A program made the translations under genes and the position numbers. From assembly GCA_030248295.1 (NCBI GenBank), contig JASANH010001028.1, positions 372,001 to 436,000 of the forward strand: 64,000 nt of DNA. Reading direction: 5' to 3'. The notes under the pieces were generated by a model. That model was not told the origin of the DNA. It made no database searches and saw only the letters and a program-made list of their open reading frames with translations. This stretch comes from Mesodorylaimus sp. YZB2_4. Lineage: Eukaryota; Nematoda; Enoplea; Dorylaimida; Dorylaimidae. Below are positions 47,005 through 58,370 of this stretch, piece by piece (position 1 is the stretch's first letter; every line of letters starts with the position of its first letter).

Positions 47005-49118
47005 TCACGTTTTCACAACTTTGTGTTCAATACGGAAGCAATAAAGTGGTGTCTTCCCGTCGCGTATGGTCGTCTCGAGGGCGTAGATGTTCTGGAAACG
47101 GAGATGGTGAGCAAGGTAGGGTGTGCTGGATGGACATACTTACATTGGTGGGCAGCTGACTGAGGATGTCTCCAACTTCTTCCTTGAGATTGATTCGCAT
47201 GTTGATCTGCGAGGGTTCGTTCTTAAGAGTGCAGTCCTCGTCAGTGATTAGGCATGGGTTCAGGTCGTTGCTAAAAAGCGATTGCTGTCACGGAAAGGTC
47301 GTGGTGCCGTGCTGCGATCTGTAGTAATAATTGTGTGAAAAAGCTATTCATCCCTGCTGGTCTCATGCAGACCCCTGTGATTTATGTATTTATACAAGAA
47401 CAGCAGATTGCTACAACAAGGATTTCTATGCTTCTCCATATCGCAGTAAAGCGAAAGTCGAACGTCAGCAATTCTAGCAGGTCTTTCGAACTAATCCATG
47501 GCTGAAACATTACCCTGACGGGTGACGCTGGTGGCTTCGTGCAAAGTATCGATTACCCTTCGAGCATGTGCGCTGCAATCGGCTACTATGCAAAATCGTT
47601 TGACGGGATCGCTGGACGATATGTTGAGTATTAGGCTCAAAGATGATCAAAATCAGAATCTTGGTGGAAAAAATTTGGTGTTAATTATTTCTACATTGAC
47701 CAATCATGTGAGTCCCACCCACGTTGATTATTCCGCTTAGTCAGTTCCATAAGCACCGCTAAGTTTCAGGATTGTGCCTGGATTTTACAGGTCCATAAAA
47801 AGGTCTAAAGATGAGCATTTGTGATTTGTGGCGTTTTAAACAATGATCTTCCTCAAAACACGAAGGCAGTACATCTAGCTACGCCGATCATGCCTTTTTG
47901 TGATTCTTTACACTTGCTCACTTTCATTGTCTCTCCATGCTGTGTATTCAGTACAATGACATTTTCATTCATGACGGCCTTTTGTCTTGCGTCCTGTGCT
48001 TCCTTCTTGACAAACCAAAACGAGACACACCCCACCCCATTGATCGAACGACCTGCTCGCCTCCCTCTTTCCTATTGATGATTTTTAAAAATTCAGAAAA
48101 ATTTCTTGCCTTTTGGATTTCACTTTACATAAAAATGCAGAAGCCTAAAATACAAACCGTTGTACTTTTGTGCACGAAAATTGTTCAAAATGCTAATGAC
48201 CCCAGGGTTGGACCCCTTGGAAATTCACGAGGTAACAAGTGAGGATTTCGGGTATTCACTATTGGCGACTGCAGACTGGGTGCTTACTGTAACCGCTGAA
48301 AAATTACATTATTGCGGAGAAACCAGGTGGTGGGAGATCCTCACTTGCACTTGTCATCATGGGGATTTCTAAGGTGTCAGACCCTGGGACTTGTAGGATT
48401 TTGAAGATTCCAGCGTGAATATTCGTATACAAAAGTACTCACGAGCCTCTGTACTAGCATGTTGACCCTGGTGGGCAAAGAAGTCATCTCAAATTTTGTC
48501 AAGGGCGCAAAACCTTATGCGCCCCCGCCTGGCCTGGTTCGTACGCTAATGCATTCGCGGTTACAATAGCTCATAAAGAGAGATTGCGCAGTACTCACGC
48601 TTCATCCGGGTCGACCAGTTCAGTCCAACTACAACGACCACTGCTGGTACCCTTTGCAAAAATGTAAGTGCCCATGCTCATAAATGGGTCTTGTATGGTC
48701 AAGTGATACTTGTCGAATCGAATAACCATTTGCAAAGGTTTTGTCAAATCGATTCCATCACTCCCCGCGACCGATTTGCCATCCTGACGAACATCCACAT
48801 CTTTGATCGTGATTTTAGGGGTGAAGCGAGGTCCTTCTGTAAAGGCAAACTGCATTGTGGCAAAGTCAGTCCTGCTGTGCTGAGTAAACTATGGCTTAAG
48901 ATACAGCTAGTTTCCTACTATTAGCTGCGACAGCGGGTTTTTTAAACAGGCAAGAAGGGGGCACGCTGATCTGCCTCGAATGAAGGCGGCTGCTTACTTT
49001 CGCACTTGGCTGACCATCGATAAGAAGTACTCCTGGGCACAGTGCACAAGGGACCCGAGATGACAGTGGACACCAGCGTCATCAGAGCCAATGCGAAATA
49101 TTGAAACACGAATGCCAT
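47005..49118 (-). CDS. Secreted ML-domain (GM2 activator / MD-2-like) lipid-binding protein
   Basis: Four exons: 49118-48998, 48836-48599, 47270-47144, 47091-47005. Phases join to 190 residues. A signal peptide (MAFVFQYFALALMTLVSTVISG) is followed by a Cys-containing beta-rich domain. It includes YRWSAKCEKGPRF, ITIKDVDVRQDGK, IDLTKPLQMVIRF, SSGRCSWTELVDPDEA, a Cys pair region (NPCLITDEDCTLKNE) and a C-terminal strand ending in TPLYCFRIEHKVVKT. The pattern W-x-x-x-C, then V-D-V, then IDLtKPL and a late Cys-F is what I associate with nematode ML-type proteins that bind a lipid in a beta-sandwich. The specific ligand is unknown. The fold assignment rests on memory of the family, so it is less certain than the gene structure. 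TM2D1 lies upstream on the same strand, 666 bp away. Confidence 0.75.
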
Positions 49119-49783
49119 GATTCCAATGCAACCACGGAACAGTATTCAGTTACACTGGGTACCTGTATATATATATAGGTCTAGTATTGCAGCCAAACGG
49201 ACCCTAGTCCGACCTAAATACGTTCGGTGTTTATACATAGTCTCCAATCAGAGAAGTGTGAGGGTGTAATCAGGGACATCAGTCAAAACCAGTACTTGTG
49301 ATCATTAGGCCTGACTAGTTTTGCTGTAATAGTCTAAGATTACAATGAGAACTCGAGATAGACAGGATGCACAGGTTGATGATGGATATTTTGAAGGCAC
49401 TTTCAGACGATATGTTCAATGATTACTAGGTCGCCCACACCGAAGACAAATATGGTCTAATGGTGTTGTGTCTGTCTGTACAGTAGGCTACAGACGGCTG
49501 TACGTGTTACCATGCCCAGTTGCACTGTATGCAGCAAGTAATCTCTTCTGATCGTGAGTTCTGTTTTCGAAAACGGCTGCTCACAAAGGACTGTAAAAGG
49601 AGCGATTCCTTTTCAATTGATATACCGACTATAATCAGCATTTATTTACTGTACAATAATATTCACAAACTCAGGTCACCAGTAATCATTCCCACGATTA
49701 GCACTGTCTCCTCCGACGCCACACAAGCATCAAAATCAGTCCAGGTTCCAGCAAGCATCATCATGAACACACATGAGCAATAT
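49119..49783. other. Spacer between TM2D1 and the ML-domain gene
   Basis: 665 bp holding the 3' flank of TM2D1 and presumably the promoter of the ML gene. A TATATATATA tract lies at 49167-49176, about 50 bases upstream of the ML start on the minus strand. No gene seen. Confidence 0.5.
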
Positions 49784-52303
49784 TTACAGTTCATGTGCAA
49801 GGGTGTTGGCTGCTGGTGATCCAATATAAGTCGAATTTGTGAACGCGATGTAAGTTGCCTTAGGTCCGTAATAATCCATGACATAGGCTGACCCATCAGC
49901 TGGGCCAACTATCTGAAAATGTAGATGTACTGTGCTTCGTTGAAAATTTTCATGCAGAGTTATTTACGAAACACTGATCTATATCTCGTTCATGTAATAC
50001 CCCCTTGGTAAAAGATCGTTCTATACTTTTACTAAACAAAATTTTTGGAAACTTTTAGGCTAACCTACATTTCTTGCTGGAAATACTTCTATGCATGCCT
50101 GCCGCTGACATGAAACACAATACGAAAAACTTCGACACAAAAAAGAAAGAATGCTTCTGAAGTGTTGTTTTCCTAGGATCGAGAAAGGTATCACAATGTA
50201 GCTAGGGAGAAAAACAGACTCTGCAAAAGGTTTGACGTCCGTATGAGGCTCTGGTCAAGCATGGCAGACAATCTGATCGTGAGTGAGTGACCAGCCAAAT
50301 TGGGGGACAGTTTACTGTACCTGCGCACTAGCCTACAGTAGCGTTCGTTCGGGATCGGGATTTTCAGAGTGCTTTTTCACTTTTAATTCGCTGTAGGTAA
50401 CCTACAACCCACCCCAAGTAGCCCGCGAATATAAACTTTTTGCGCAGTATTTATATAATTGCATTCAAAATCAGGCAAGAAAAAAAGGGGAGCATCAGTC
50501 ACCAATTAGCGAACAAATCCCTTCTTTCCACTTCACCAATTCAATCAACCGCCAAAATTTCTCCAGCTTACCCTTTTGGAACAGTCCCTTCCCGATCCCT
50601 TCCTCTCCCATTCCCCTTCTTCACACATCTCCAAAACATTCAATCCCGACCATTTCTTATTGTGATCGGGTTCGGGAGAGGCGATCCTCACCGGGATCGG
50701 GATCGGGATCCCGAACGAACGCTAGCCTACAGTCATCGTTGATGAAGCAGTGTGTTGACGACGTGATTGATAAAGCACGAAAATGAGGCGGAAAGCCTAG
50801 GGTGAAGAAAGAGGGGTCAAACGCGGGGTCAAGAGTATACACTCGATCTTTGCGAGTACATACTGGGCGCCTCCTCTTCTATACATGCGCGCACTGCTCC
50901 GTCAACGAAGACTGTTAGCCAATGCACAGGTACACTAAATTGCTCCCTTCAATTCGAATTCGACTCACCATTCCAATCGCCTGTCACGCTTGACTAGAAC
51001 CTCACGAGGACGTCAAATTTTCTGCAGCGCGGAGTCTGTTTTTGTCCCTTGCTGCTGCACCGTCTGACACCTGACTCGATCCTGGGAAAACCACTTCAGA
51101 AGCATCCCTTGTGAGACCAGTGCTGTGTTAAACAGTATATGCTTGTATCCCAAGGGATGACATCGATTGTGGTGCTGTGCAGAAATGTCATGTGTCAACC
51201 TGCTGTGCCAATCTATAGCCTGACTTCCATCAATGCTAGTTGCTCAAAGCCCCTCTAAATAAGCTGACTGGGGACTCGGCGGATCACCTGATACATTATT
51301 CAGTGAAGCTAAACCCGCTGAAATAGAGTTGATTTACCTGTAAAGCAATCAAAATTACATCAACCAAATGGAATAGAAAGAAAAACCCAAATGTGAACAG
51401 TTTAAACAAGCCTAAAAATACAAAATAGAATTTGATGACGAGTTTTGCGCACTAATAATCAATACTCTTACCAACTGCGGCATACCCCAAGTAAAATCGA
51501 TCGATTCCCAACCAACCGAAAAATATAGAAAGCAGCAGCGCTGTCCTGAAGTCCTTGCCAGTTCTAAAATAGAAGCCTGATAAGACAAAGGCAGGGACAA
51601 AATCCATGATTTCACAGATGCGACGATACGAGGATCACTTGCCGCAGGACACATGCAGCTACAGTGATTACAGATAACAGCCAAGAACTTGTTGCACAAA
51701 AAGCCAGGAATCAGGAGTCTCAACTTACGTATGATGGCAATCAATCATCTTCGTAAACGTGCGATTCTCGCCCAGCGAATCGCAGTCTAATCCTGGAGCT
51801 GCTTCGCAGAGAACTACAAATAATACAAAAAACTTCCTTTTCTCCATGTACTGGACTATGAACCACATTTTGTATCTGAGGCTGGGTACCAAACAATGTA
51901 GGTATGGTGCTACAGTACCGTATACATACTGTACATATCCCTACTGACTGACTGACAATACCCATCCTCCAAAGGATCCTCATTGTTCTTTTTCAATACA
52001 GTGACTAACGTTAGTGCGGAGAGAATACAAGCAACAGCCAGAAGAGTGCTCGGCACTTGCCTACTTTTGCGAGTCACCAAAAGCGCTCTTACCAGGTGCT
52101 AAATCATCTGGCCCACATCCGACAGGCTGCTGCGTCGATAGATCGATCTCGGGCGGATAACACAAATACTGACCCAGTAGCAAAGAATCGCATTTTAGAA
52201 CTGAAGGCTGCTCAGCTGTCGCTGGATGAAGGAAAAGACTTAAGAGTAAAGAAATAAAAATTTCCCTTGTGTAAATTCGAAGTTGAAAATCTGACGAGCG
52301 CAT
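49784..52303 (-). CDS. TM2D1: TM2 domain-containing protein 1-like, 5 exons
   Basis: Exons: 52303-52093, 51813-51729, 51563-51472, 51411-51338, 49912-49784. Phases join to 196 residues (human TM2D1 207). A signal peptide of about 30 residues (ending FLHPATA) precedes a Cys-rich ectodomain (LKCDSLLLGQYLCYPPEID, LCEAAPGLDCDSLGENRTF). The TM2 module follows: helix ALLLSIFFGWLG, the conserved D-R-F turn in GIDRFYLGY at about 121-123, helix LFKLFTFGFFFLFHLVDVILI, then the TM2D1-specific IVGPADGSAYVMDYYGP. TM2D1 was described as an amyloid-beta-binding protein, and TM2D proteins are linked to Notch signalling in flies. Intron 4 is 1.4 kb because a MULE-like MITE is inserted. The gene is head to head with the INAF gene, 505 bp between start codons. 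Confidence 0.93.
50340..50723. mobile_element. MULE-like MITE, copy 2, with perfect 10-bp target duplication
   Basis: 384 bp flanked by AGCCTACAGT at 50330-50339 and 50724-50733. Terminal inverted repeats begin AGCGTTCGTTCGGGATC and end GATCCCGAACGAACGCT. The interior matches the copy at 13796-14371. A 10-bp duplication fits the Mutator superfamily (8-11 bp). It lies in TM2D1 intron 4. Confidence 0.85.
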
Positions 52304-52808
52304 GGCCCTCGTATTTATTCAAACCTCTGGAGTACAATTTCGGTCTTACTGCTTCTAGCGAACGAATTTTCCTGTTACGGGAACTCGCTTGCTCAGGAGA
52401 CAATGTTCCCGGTGAAAGCAGAAGGACCTGGGAAAGTAGGTAGTCTCCCAGTTCATCAGATGGTGCAGAACGTGACTATTTCTCACTCGTTGATCCTGAA
52501 AGGCTGCGTATTTTTCAATTGACAGGAACCATAGTTTTTTGATTTAATGCATGTAACTCATAAACGCGAGAGATAATGCGCTTTTGTCGCGAATATTCTA
52601 TAGCTTCTATCGCATATGCAGCTGGTGTGAAATACTCAGACGTAACCTATATCACGATATCGATTTTTAAAACTTTCCGTCCATCGGTGCCATGCCATGA
52701 CGGGTGTGCCACTCTCACTGAAAAGCAAACTTCGTTATCTGTATAGCTAGGTGGTCTAATATCACTTTTCGTATGTAGTTCTATCATGTATCTTTTCAGT
52801 AGCCGAGC
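52304..52808. promoter_or_regulatory. Shared 505-bp head-to-head promoter region
   Basis: The only DNA between the start codons of TM2D1 (-, 52303) and the INAF gene (+, 52809), so it must hold both 5' regions. A candidate trans-splice acceptor for the INAF gene (TATCTTTTCAG) ends at 52800. No TATA or initiator assignment is attempted. Confidence 0.5.
52792..52800 (+). promoter_or_regulatory. Candidate spliced-leader acceptor for the INAF gene
   Basis: ATCTTTTCAG lies only 8 bases before the ATG at 52809, the tight spacing typical of nematode SL acceptors. There is no obvious 5' exon upstream. Confidence 0.5.
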
Positions 52809-55429
52809 ATGGTGTTAACAGAGGCCGTTCGAATGGCAGAAGGAAATAGCAGTCCAATAAACAATATTCTGGCCAACAATAGCCTGATGACCGCCGCCGG
52901 CATAACTGGTAATGAAAATAGCAATAGTAAGCTGACATCGCCCACTCGGTTGACCCAGCCCATATTGTCATCGGCCGAACGGCCTATGCTTGGCGGCTTC
53001 AGTGGCGAAGGTTCGTCGCAATCATCGCGTAATAAACAACCGATCTACACGCGGGATAAACGTACCAAATTCACGCAGAGAGAAAATAAAAAGTAAGAAA
53101 AAGTCTCGCCGTTGCTTTACACTGCATCGCGAGAGTAAGCAGTGCGAAGTGTGTTTGCTAGAACTTCAAAAATGCTTGTCTCTGCCGCAGATGGGTGCGC
53201 TTGGCGACAGTGTTGGGGTATTTAGTCGCTGTTTGTATTCCGGCTATCGCTTTGTCTATTTACTACATTGGATTCTGGGATCCGAAATATAAAGATCAAG
53301 TAAATTATGTCGCTGATTTTAAGTCATAGGATCTTTCAAAACCTTGTTCTTGGTTAAACTAATGCGGAACTTGAATTTTTAGTATGAAATCCATCTGAAA
53401 GAAAAAATGAAAGAGAAAGAACAACAGCGTCAGCTTCCACCACAACAATGTTGTCCTGCTTGCGCGTGTCCAACTGCTGGAGCACCAGAACAAACGAATC
53501 GCGAAGCCAGACATTTATTGCCCTTAGTTGACACGAGTGATGGCGATCCAGCAAAAATAGCAGCCACGCGGTTCATATACGATGGAGTTGGAGAGAGAGT
53601 GGCTGACCACGCTTACTATCATAATGTACTAATGGGCAAGAACTACGTAATTTATGGGGCCGCCTCAGGTATGTCTCGTTTTGGTCACCAATGACATTGT
53701 GGCCGTCAATTACTTGAACCTCACCAACAGAGAGCTTGATGACATTTATTAAACCTGAAGAAAATTATTCATGTTTTTAAATGCTTGACGCAAGTTACCT
53801 GGTTTTTATCAGAAGGTACGCCGGAAGCGCCGTAACTGCGCAGCTTTTACTCTGAAGCTAAAGGAATTTTGAAAACTTCAGATCAGTAATTGACAAGGGA
53901 GCGCCGCGAGGTGGTAATCCAGATTTAATATTTCGAATGGCCGAAATTTTTCTTAGTACTGCAGATCGTATTGGCGGCTGGTGATCAGATAATCAACCAT
54001 GGGGCGATTTTAACCGACCACAATTTATCTCAATACACAGGGGCCTTTTTGTCCATTCAATAACAAATCCTATCTAGTGTAAATTCCCACAGGGCTTGAC
54101 ATTTTTTAAAGGTCGCTACTGTTTAATATTCAACCATCAGCCGCCAAGATTGTCAGGAATGCGTTCTATGGTACCAAGAAATTTGCGTCCATTCGTAACG
54201 AATTGCCACCTCGCGACCTTCCCTTGTGAATCAATGCTTGCTTCGCGGCTGTCGAAACTACCGCTAGTCGCAAAAAAGTTCAACGATTTCTTAAAAAAAA
54301 TTTTGTGGGTTTGGCCGCATGCCGCCCCAGCTCCCCACAGGACTGCCAACCCGTCTTGCCTATAGCTGGCCAGCAGTCATAAGCGAGGCCATGAGGCCAG
54401 CATCGACCGATCTGGCCGAATCGATCCGCTGATCCGATCCAACTGCTGGACTGGCAAATAATATCTTTTGCGGTTTATCTGCTGGAAAATGATAAAATGT
54501 ATATGTCGAGAAAATCCCGGTTTTTTCTCTAATCAGTATTTAATCCTGCTTTAGATGCTGCTTATCTCTCCTGTGTCCTTTGGAGTGGTCTGACAGAGAG
54601 TGACAGCGAGGAACCATGGCAGTTTGGCGAGGACGCATTGCCAAACACGTATTCCCCATCTATCTTCTATTTTTTGAAGCGGATCGGATTGGGACCAGGG
54701 CGATCCAGACCCTGGATTGGATCGAATCGGGATCCAGGCCTAGGGTCGGATCGGTCGATGCTGGCCGTGAGGTGACCAGCTCTCACGGCAGCTTCCCTCT
54801 GTGTGTCTCCACTGGGAGCACCTCCACACGCAGGCATCCTGTGCCAGCACTAGCATTCCAGGATGATACTGGGCGAGAAAGGAGGGTCCTTCTCAAATGA
54901 TGTTCCAGAACCAGTTTCCTAATAGGTGAGCCGCCCAGAGCCAGGTGTGCAAGGCCAGCGACGGACTTACTAAATCGCCGTCGAAGACTGGCCCCCACTC
55001 TAGCTGGTCCTTTGCCGGAACAGAAATGCGGCCACCCAGTCAGGGTTGCTGGCCCAAGAAATGCGGGACTAACTCCTTAACCAGCTGAGCCAAAGCGGCC
55101 CCAAAGTTTAACGATCTGAGTTGACTGAGTCTGTCCAGTCCAGATCCAGAATCAGATTTGACTGACTGAAACACCAGTCAGAATCATGTTTTATTCCAGA
55201 TGAATCTTCTTTGGACGGTATCATGGGCATGTCCTCACCACCCTCCTCGAATCCAGTAACCCCTGGAACGCAAGCAACAGAAAAGATAACTGCATCGCCT
55301 GGATTGCGTGGATCATCCAGACCTCCACATGAAAAGCGAAACCATGCAGCTGGTAACATTGGCACTTTTGCCGATACAGTAGCCCCGCATCAACAACATC
55401 GTCAACATAAAGCGCAAGCCCCTCGCTAA
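52809..55429 (+). CDS. INAF-motif single-span membrane protein, 4 exons
   Basis: Exons: 52809-53092, 53191-53299, 53383-53668, 55200-55429. Phases join to 302 residues. A long Ser/Asn-rich N-terminal region (1-94) leads to the INAF motif in exon 2: WVRLATVLGYLVAV, a membrane span, then IYYIGFWDPKY at about 96-128. The Trp-Val-Arg-Leu-Ala-Thr-Val start and the ..WDP end are the hallmark of INAF-motif proteins. Drosophila InaF is needed for function of the TRP channel. Afterward comes a charged helix (KEKMKEKEQQRQ), a Cys-rich CCPACACP, and a disordered tail ending QHKAQAPR. It is longer than vertebrate INAFM proteins. Intron 3 (1.5 kb) carries a hAT-like MITE and a SINE-like element. The gene is convergent with the transthyretin-like gene. 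Confidence 0.85.
54397..54764. mobile_element. hAT-like MITE, copy 3 (INAF intron 3)
   Basis: 368 bp with terminal inverted repeats CCAGCATCGACCGATC / GATCGGTCGATGCTGG, perfect over 16. Flanking octamers CCATGAGG / CCGTGAGG differ at one base, consistent with an 8-bp target duplication. The interior is shared with copies 1 and 2. Confidence 0.82.
54770..55105 (-). repeat. SINE-like element, family B-related, copy 3
   Basis: The minus strand starts GGCCGCTTTGGCTCAGCTGG, an A-box-like tRNA head, and runs into a block (CACCTCCACACGCAGGCATC on the plus strand near 54820) shared with 39640 and partly with 12720. It sits immediately beside MITE copy 3 in INAF intron 3. Confidence 0.4.
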
Positions 55430-56366
55430 GCAGGTTTGAGTGCCATCTATATAATGGCCAGTCAAAATTGAAAGGTAATGATATAAGAAATTACCATGTG
55501 CAGTTCTATTTCCTTGCATGCACTTAAAATGTGATACTCGTTTGTGTAGCTGTAGGAAAATTTTGGCCTTAGGGCCTTGTCCAAAAAATTCTGTGGCATG
55601 TTACGCTTTCAATATTTTTTCTGTCTTTGTATTTTATTGACATGTATGTACAGATGAGTCGTACAGGTAAGTTTTGTGAAGAAATTTCTAACTTGAGACC
55701 TGATACGATGGATTTAAAACAGCATTTTTTCAAACTAAATTTTAAGTAATTATTTACTCATGCTGTCTTGTTTTCTTACGAAAATATTTGTTCAGCTGCA
55801 AATAGTTTAAGTCTTGTGTCAAAATTTACGCAGTCAGTTTTGAACCACTAATCTCTTTTTGAAATCAGGTAGTAGCACTTCATGATTTTCGTATCTAGTG
55901 ACATTTTTTCTGCAAATTTTCTCAGTCTTCTGTAACTTCGTCTGTGTTTACGTAGATTGTGTCATTTGATACGAGTATCCGAGTGAGTGTGTCAAAACAT
56001 TTTTGTCTAAACTAGTCCTGCGATTACAATATGTGCAATTTAGAAATTTTTACTGGCTTTAAACAGAGTCGTGAATGTTAGCTCATCATATCCCCCCCCC
56101 CCCCATAGGCCACATAGGGTAGCATCACTGTGTTGACATAGATGTCATACAATGATCGTACTGATCGTGAGTTTCTATTGGTCTTCCAAATATACGCATT
56201 GTCATCTAAAACCCATTGGCTAATGTATTCCAACATATTTTTTGCATAGTATAAGCCGGTTTGTGCTGTCATCGTGCATAATAAAAAAACCAAAAAATAT
56301 CTGCTCAATGTACCATAAAGTGACTTTCTAATATTCCATAATATTCTGACAGAACCTCGCTGATTT
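55430..56366. other. 3' flanks of two convergent genes
   Basis: AT-rich DNA with a poly-C run at about 56091-56104. The minus-strand frame at 56078-56392 is not supported as a gene because its 5' part overlaps the last exon of the transthyretin-like gene in a different frame. No other element seen. Confidence 0.5.
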
Positions 56367-58370
56367 TTATTTCTTTTTATGAAAGCAATCACGATCCTCG
56401 CCGTAAATGTAGGTTTCTAGATTGAGCAGTCCGATATCAAACACTTTGAGCGCATTGATATTGGTTTCTGCATTGATTTGTTCGCCATGGTTAATATACT
56501 TCTTGGGGACATAAAACATGACGCGACGTTGGCAGACCTGAAATGTGAGAAGGTGTCGTGGTTGACTACACGTGATATAGGTTTGCTGGGTGAGTGATCC
56601 AGGTCAGATGCTTTTTCATGATCTGGGTGACTGCTGCGGCAAGCCTGAGCAAGGAACGTGGAAACGCGCCGCGCCCGCTAGTTTCCGTCTGGGATCAGAT
56701 GGGACATCCAGAGCAGGATCATAATAGGATTGCTTGAATAAAGATTTTGGTGACGGAATGACAGGAGTCGAGAAGCCAACAAGAAGCCCGACATAAACTA
56801 AGCATGCATTTTGTGCAAAACTAACTCGAAGTCCGCAGGCCCCGGATGGCCTGCGAACTTCGAGTTTTGTTAACTTTTTCTATTCCTTTATTCGTCCACT
56901 TATACGGCCAACAATGTATACTGTAGGCTCTGGAACTAATTAAAAAGTGGGCCAAGCGACTAATATATTGGATAAAATCACGGCTGTGTCGTCTGGATCT
57001 CCAGATCTTTCAAAGGGATTAATGCCAGTGGAAAGGATGCCTGAAGAAGCATTTCTTGCACTCGCATACTCCTATCTAAAACTACAGCAACTACAGTGAA
57101 CTGGTTCGATTTCTGCCCTGTTCCATTCAAAAAATGGCGTCCCAACCCTGGGGTGACTTTTAGCCCAGGAGCAAGTCTGCTTGGTAGGAGTCTAAAATTG
57201 GGGCTGTACTTGCAGATTGTTGGGATGTCATCATGTCACCTTTGTTCCGGCATGAATTTTTTAATATACTGTAAGATCACCTGCTCAGGACAAAAATCTG
57301 GACAGCTGTTTTCTTGTGTTTTTAGAAACAAGTAGCGTTTGCTTGATGGGACATTTTTTCATCGATAATGACCACTGGAATATGGATCCAGGCGACAAAT
57401 CGTGATTTTATCCGCTATGTATTTCGATGTCCTCGAAACTTGCTCTAGTTCTAAAACTGCTTTTTGGTCAGTCAAGTGTCAGAACAAGGGTCATCCAGAT
57501 TCATCTTTTTCCAGCTCAAAGGCAAATTTTGAGATGGGATCTCAATTAGAGGATGGCCAGGAAAGGTTGCAATTTGCTTTGTCTCGCTCGCGCTCTCTCT
57601 GCGGTCGACTTCCAACATATACCGGCATAGTATGGTACTGTGCAGTATTGGGGTAGGGTGCGGTCAAAAAAGTCGATTGGTGGGTCATGGAAATCATTCC
57701 AGTGATTTGGTTGTGGCTACCAGCATTTAGCAACGTGTTATAAATGCATAAAATTGAGCGCCAACGCCAACGCCTGTCAGCGTTCCGCCATCGCAGCAAC
57801 AACCTGCTCGACGAGCTGTCACCAATAGACTTTGCCGGTGGGGATGATCTTTACCATCCGTGCACTGTTCATGCTCTATTTGCTAGACTTACCAATGTAT
57901 CGTCACAATCATGATAAATTTTGACCAGCGGATCGATATTCGAGTTCTCATTGGTATAACCGTCCAATTGGAAATGTCCCGTTCCATTCGTGCGTCTCTC
58001 GTCCAACAGATCGTCGATTCCAATATCTGAAGAACATATTATTCCGTACAAATATATATAGATACATAAATGTAGATTCCAGTATATGCGAGATGATCCG
58101 AACTTTTAGCACTCCGTGATTGTAGGAAATATTTCGGATCTCCTCCCACCAAGCCACCCCAAATGAGCTAGCCCGCTATAGCCAATGACCGCAGGCAAAT
58201 AGAAATTAAAATCATGCTATACCTTCATCAAACATCTTCAGTTTTATGTCACTAGCGGGTGCTGGTCCGCATAACAGCCGGCCCTTCACGATCACACGTT
58301 GAAGGCCACCTTTCACATTGAGGACCAGGCAGCCAATTACCAAAAGTGAAAGAAGTAAAATTTGTTTCAT
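56367..58370 (-). CDS. Transthyretin-like (TTL/TTR) secreted nematode protein
   Basis: Three exons: 58370-58223, 58026-57893, 56537-56367. Phases join to 150 residues. A signal peptide of about 21 residues (MKQILLLSLLVIGCLVLNVKG) is followed by the transthyretin-like beta-sandwich. It shows VIVKGRLLCGPAPASDIKLKMFDED, DDLLDERRTNGTGHFQLDGY (trimmed: TNGTGHFQLDGY), DPLVKIYHDCDDTL, then VCQRRVMFYVPKKYI, NALKVFDIGLLNLETYIYGE and CFHKK. The G-x-L-x-C-G start, the T-x-x-G-x-F middle and the I-Y-H-D-C are signature elements of the nematode-expanded TTL family. Known members act outside cells, for example TTR-52 as an engulfment bridge; this one's role is unknown. Intron 2 is 1.36 kb. It is the best single marker that the genome is nematode. 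Confidence 0.93.
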
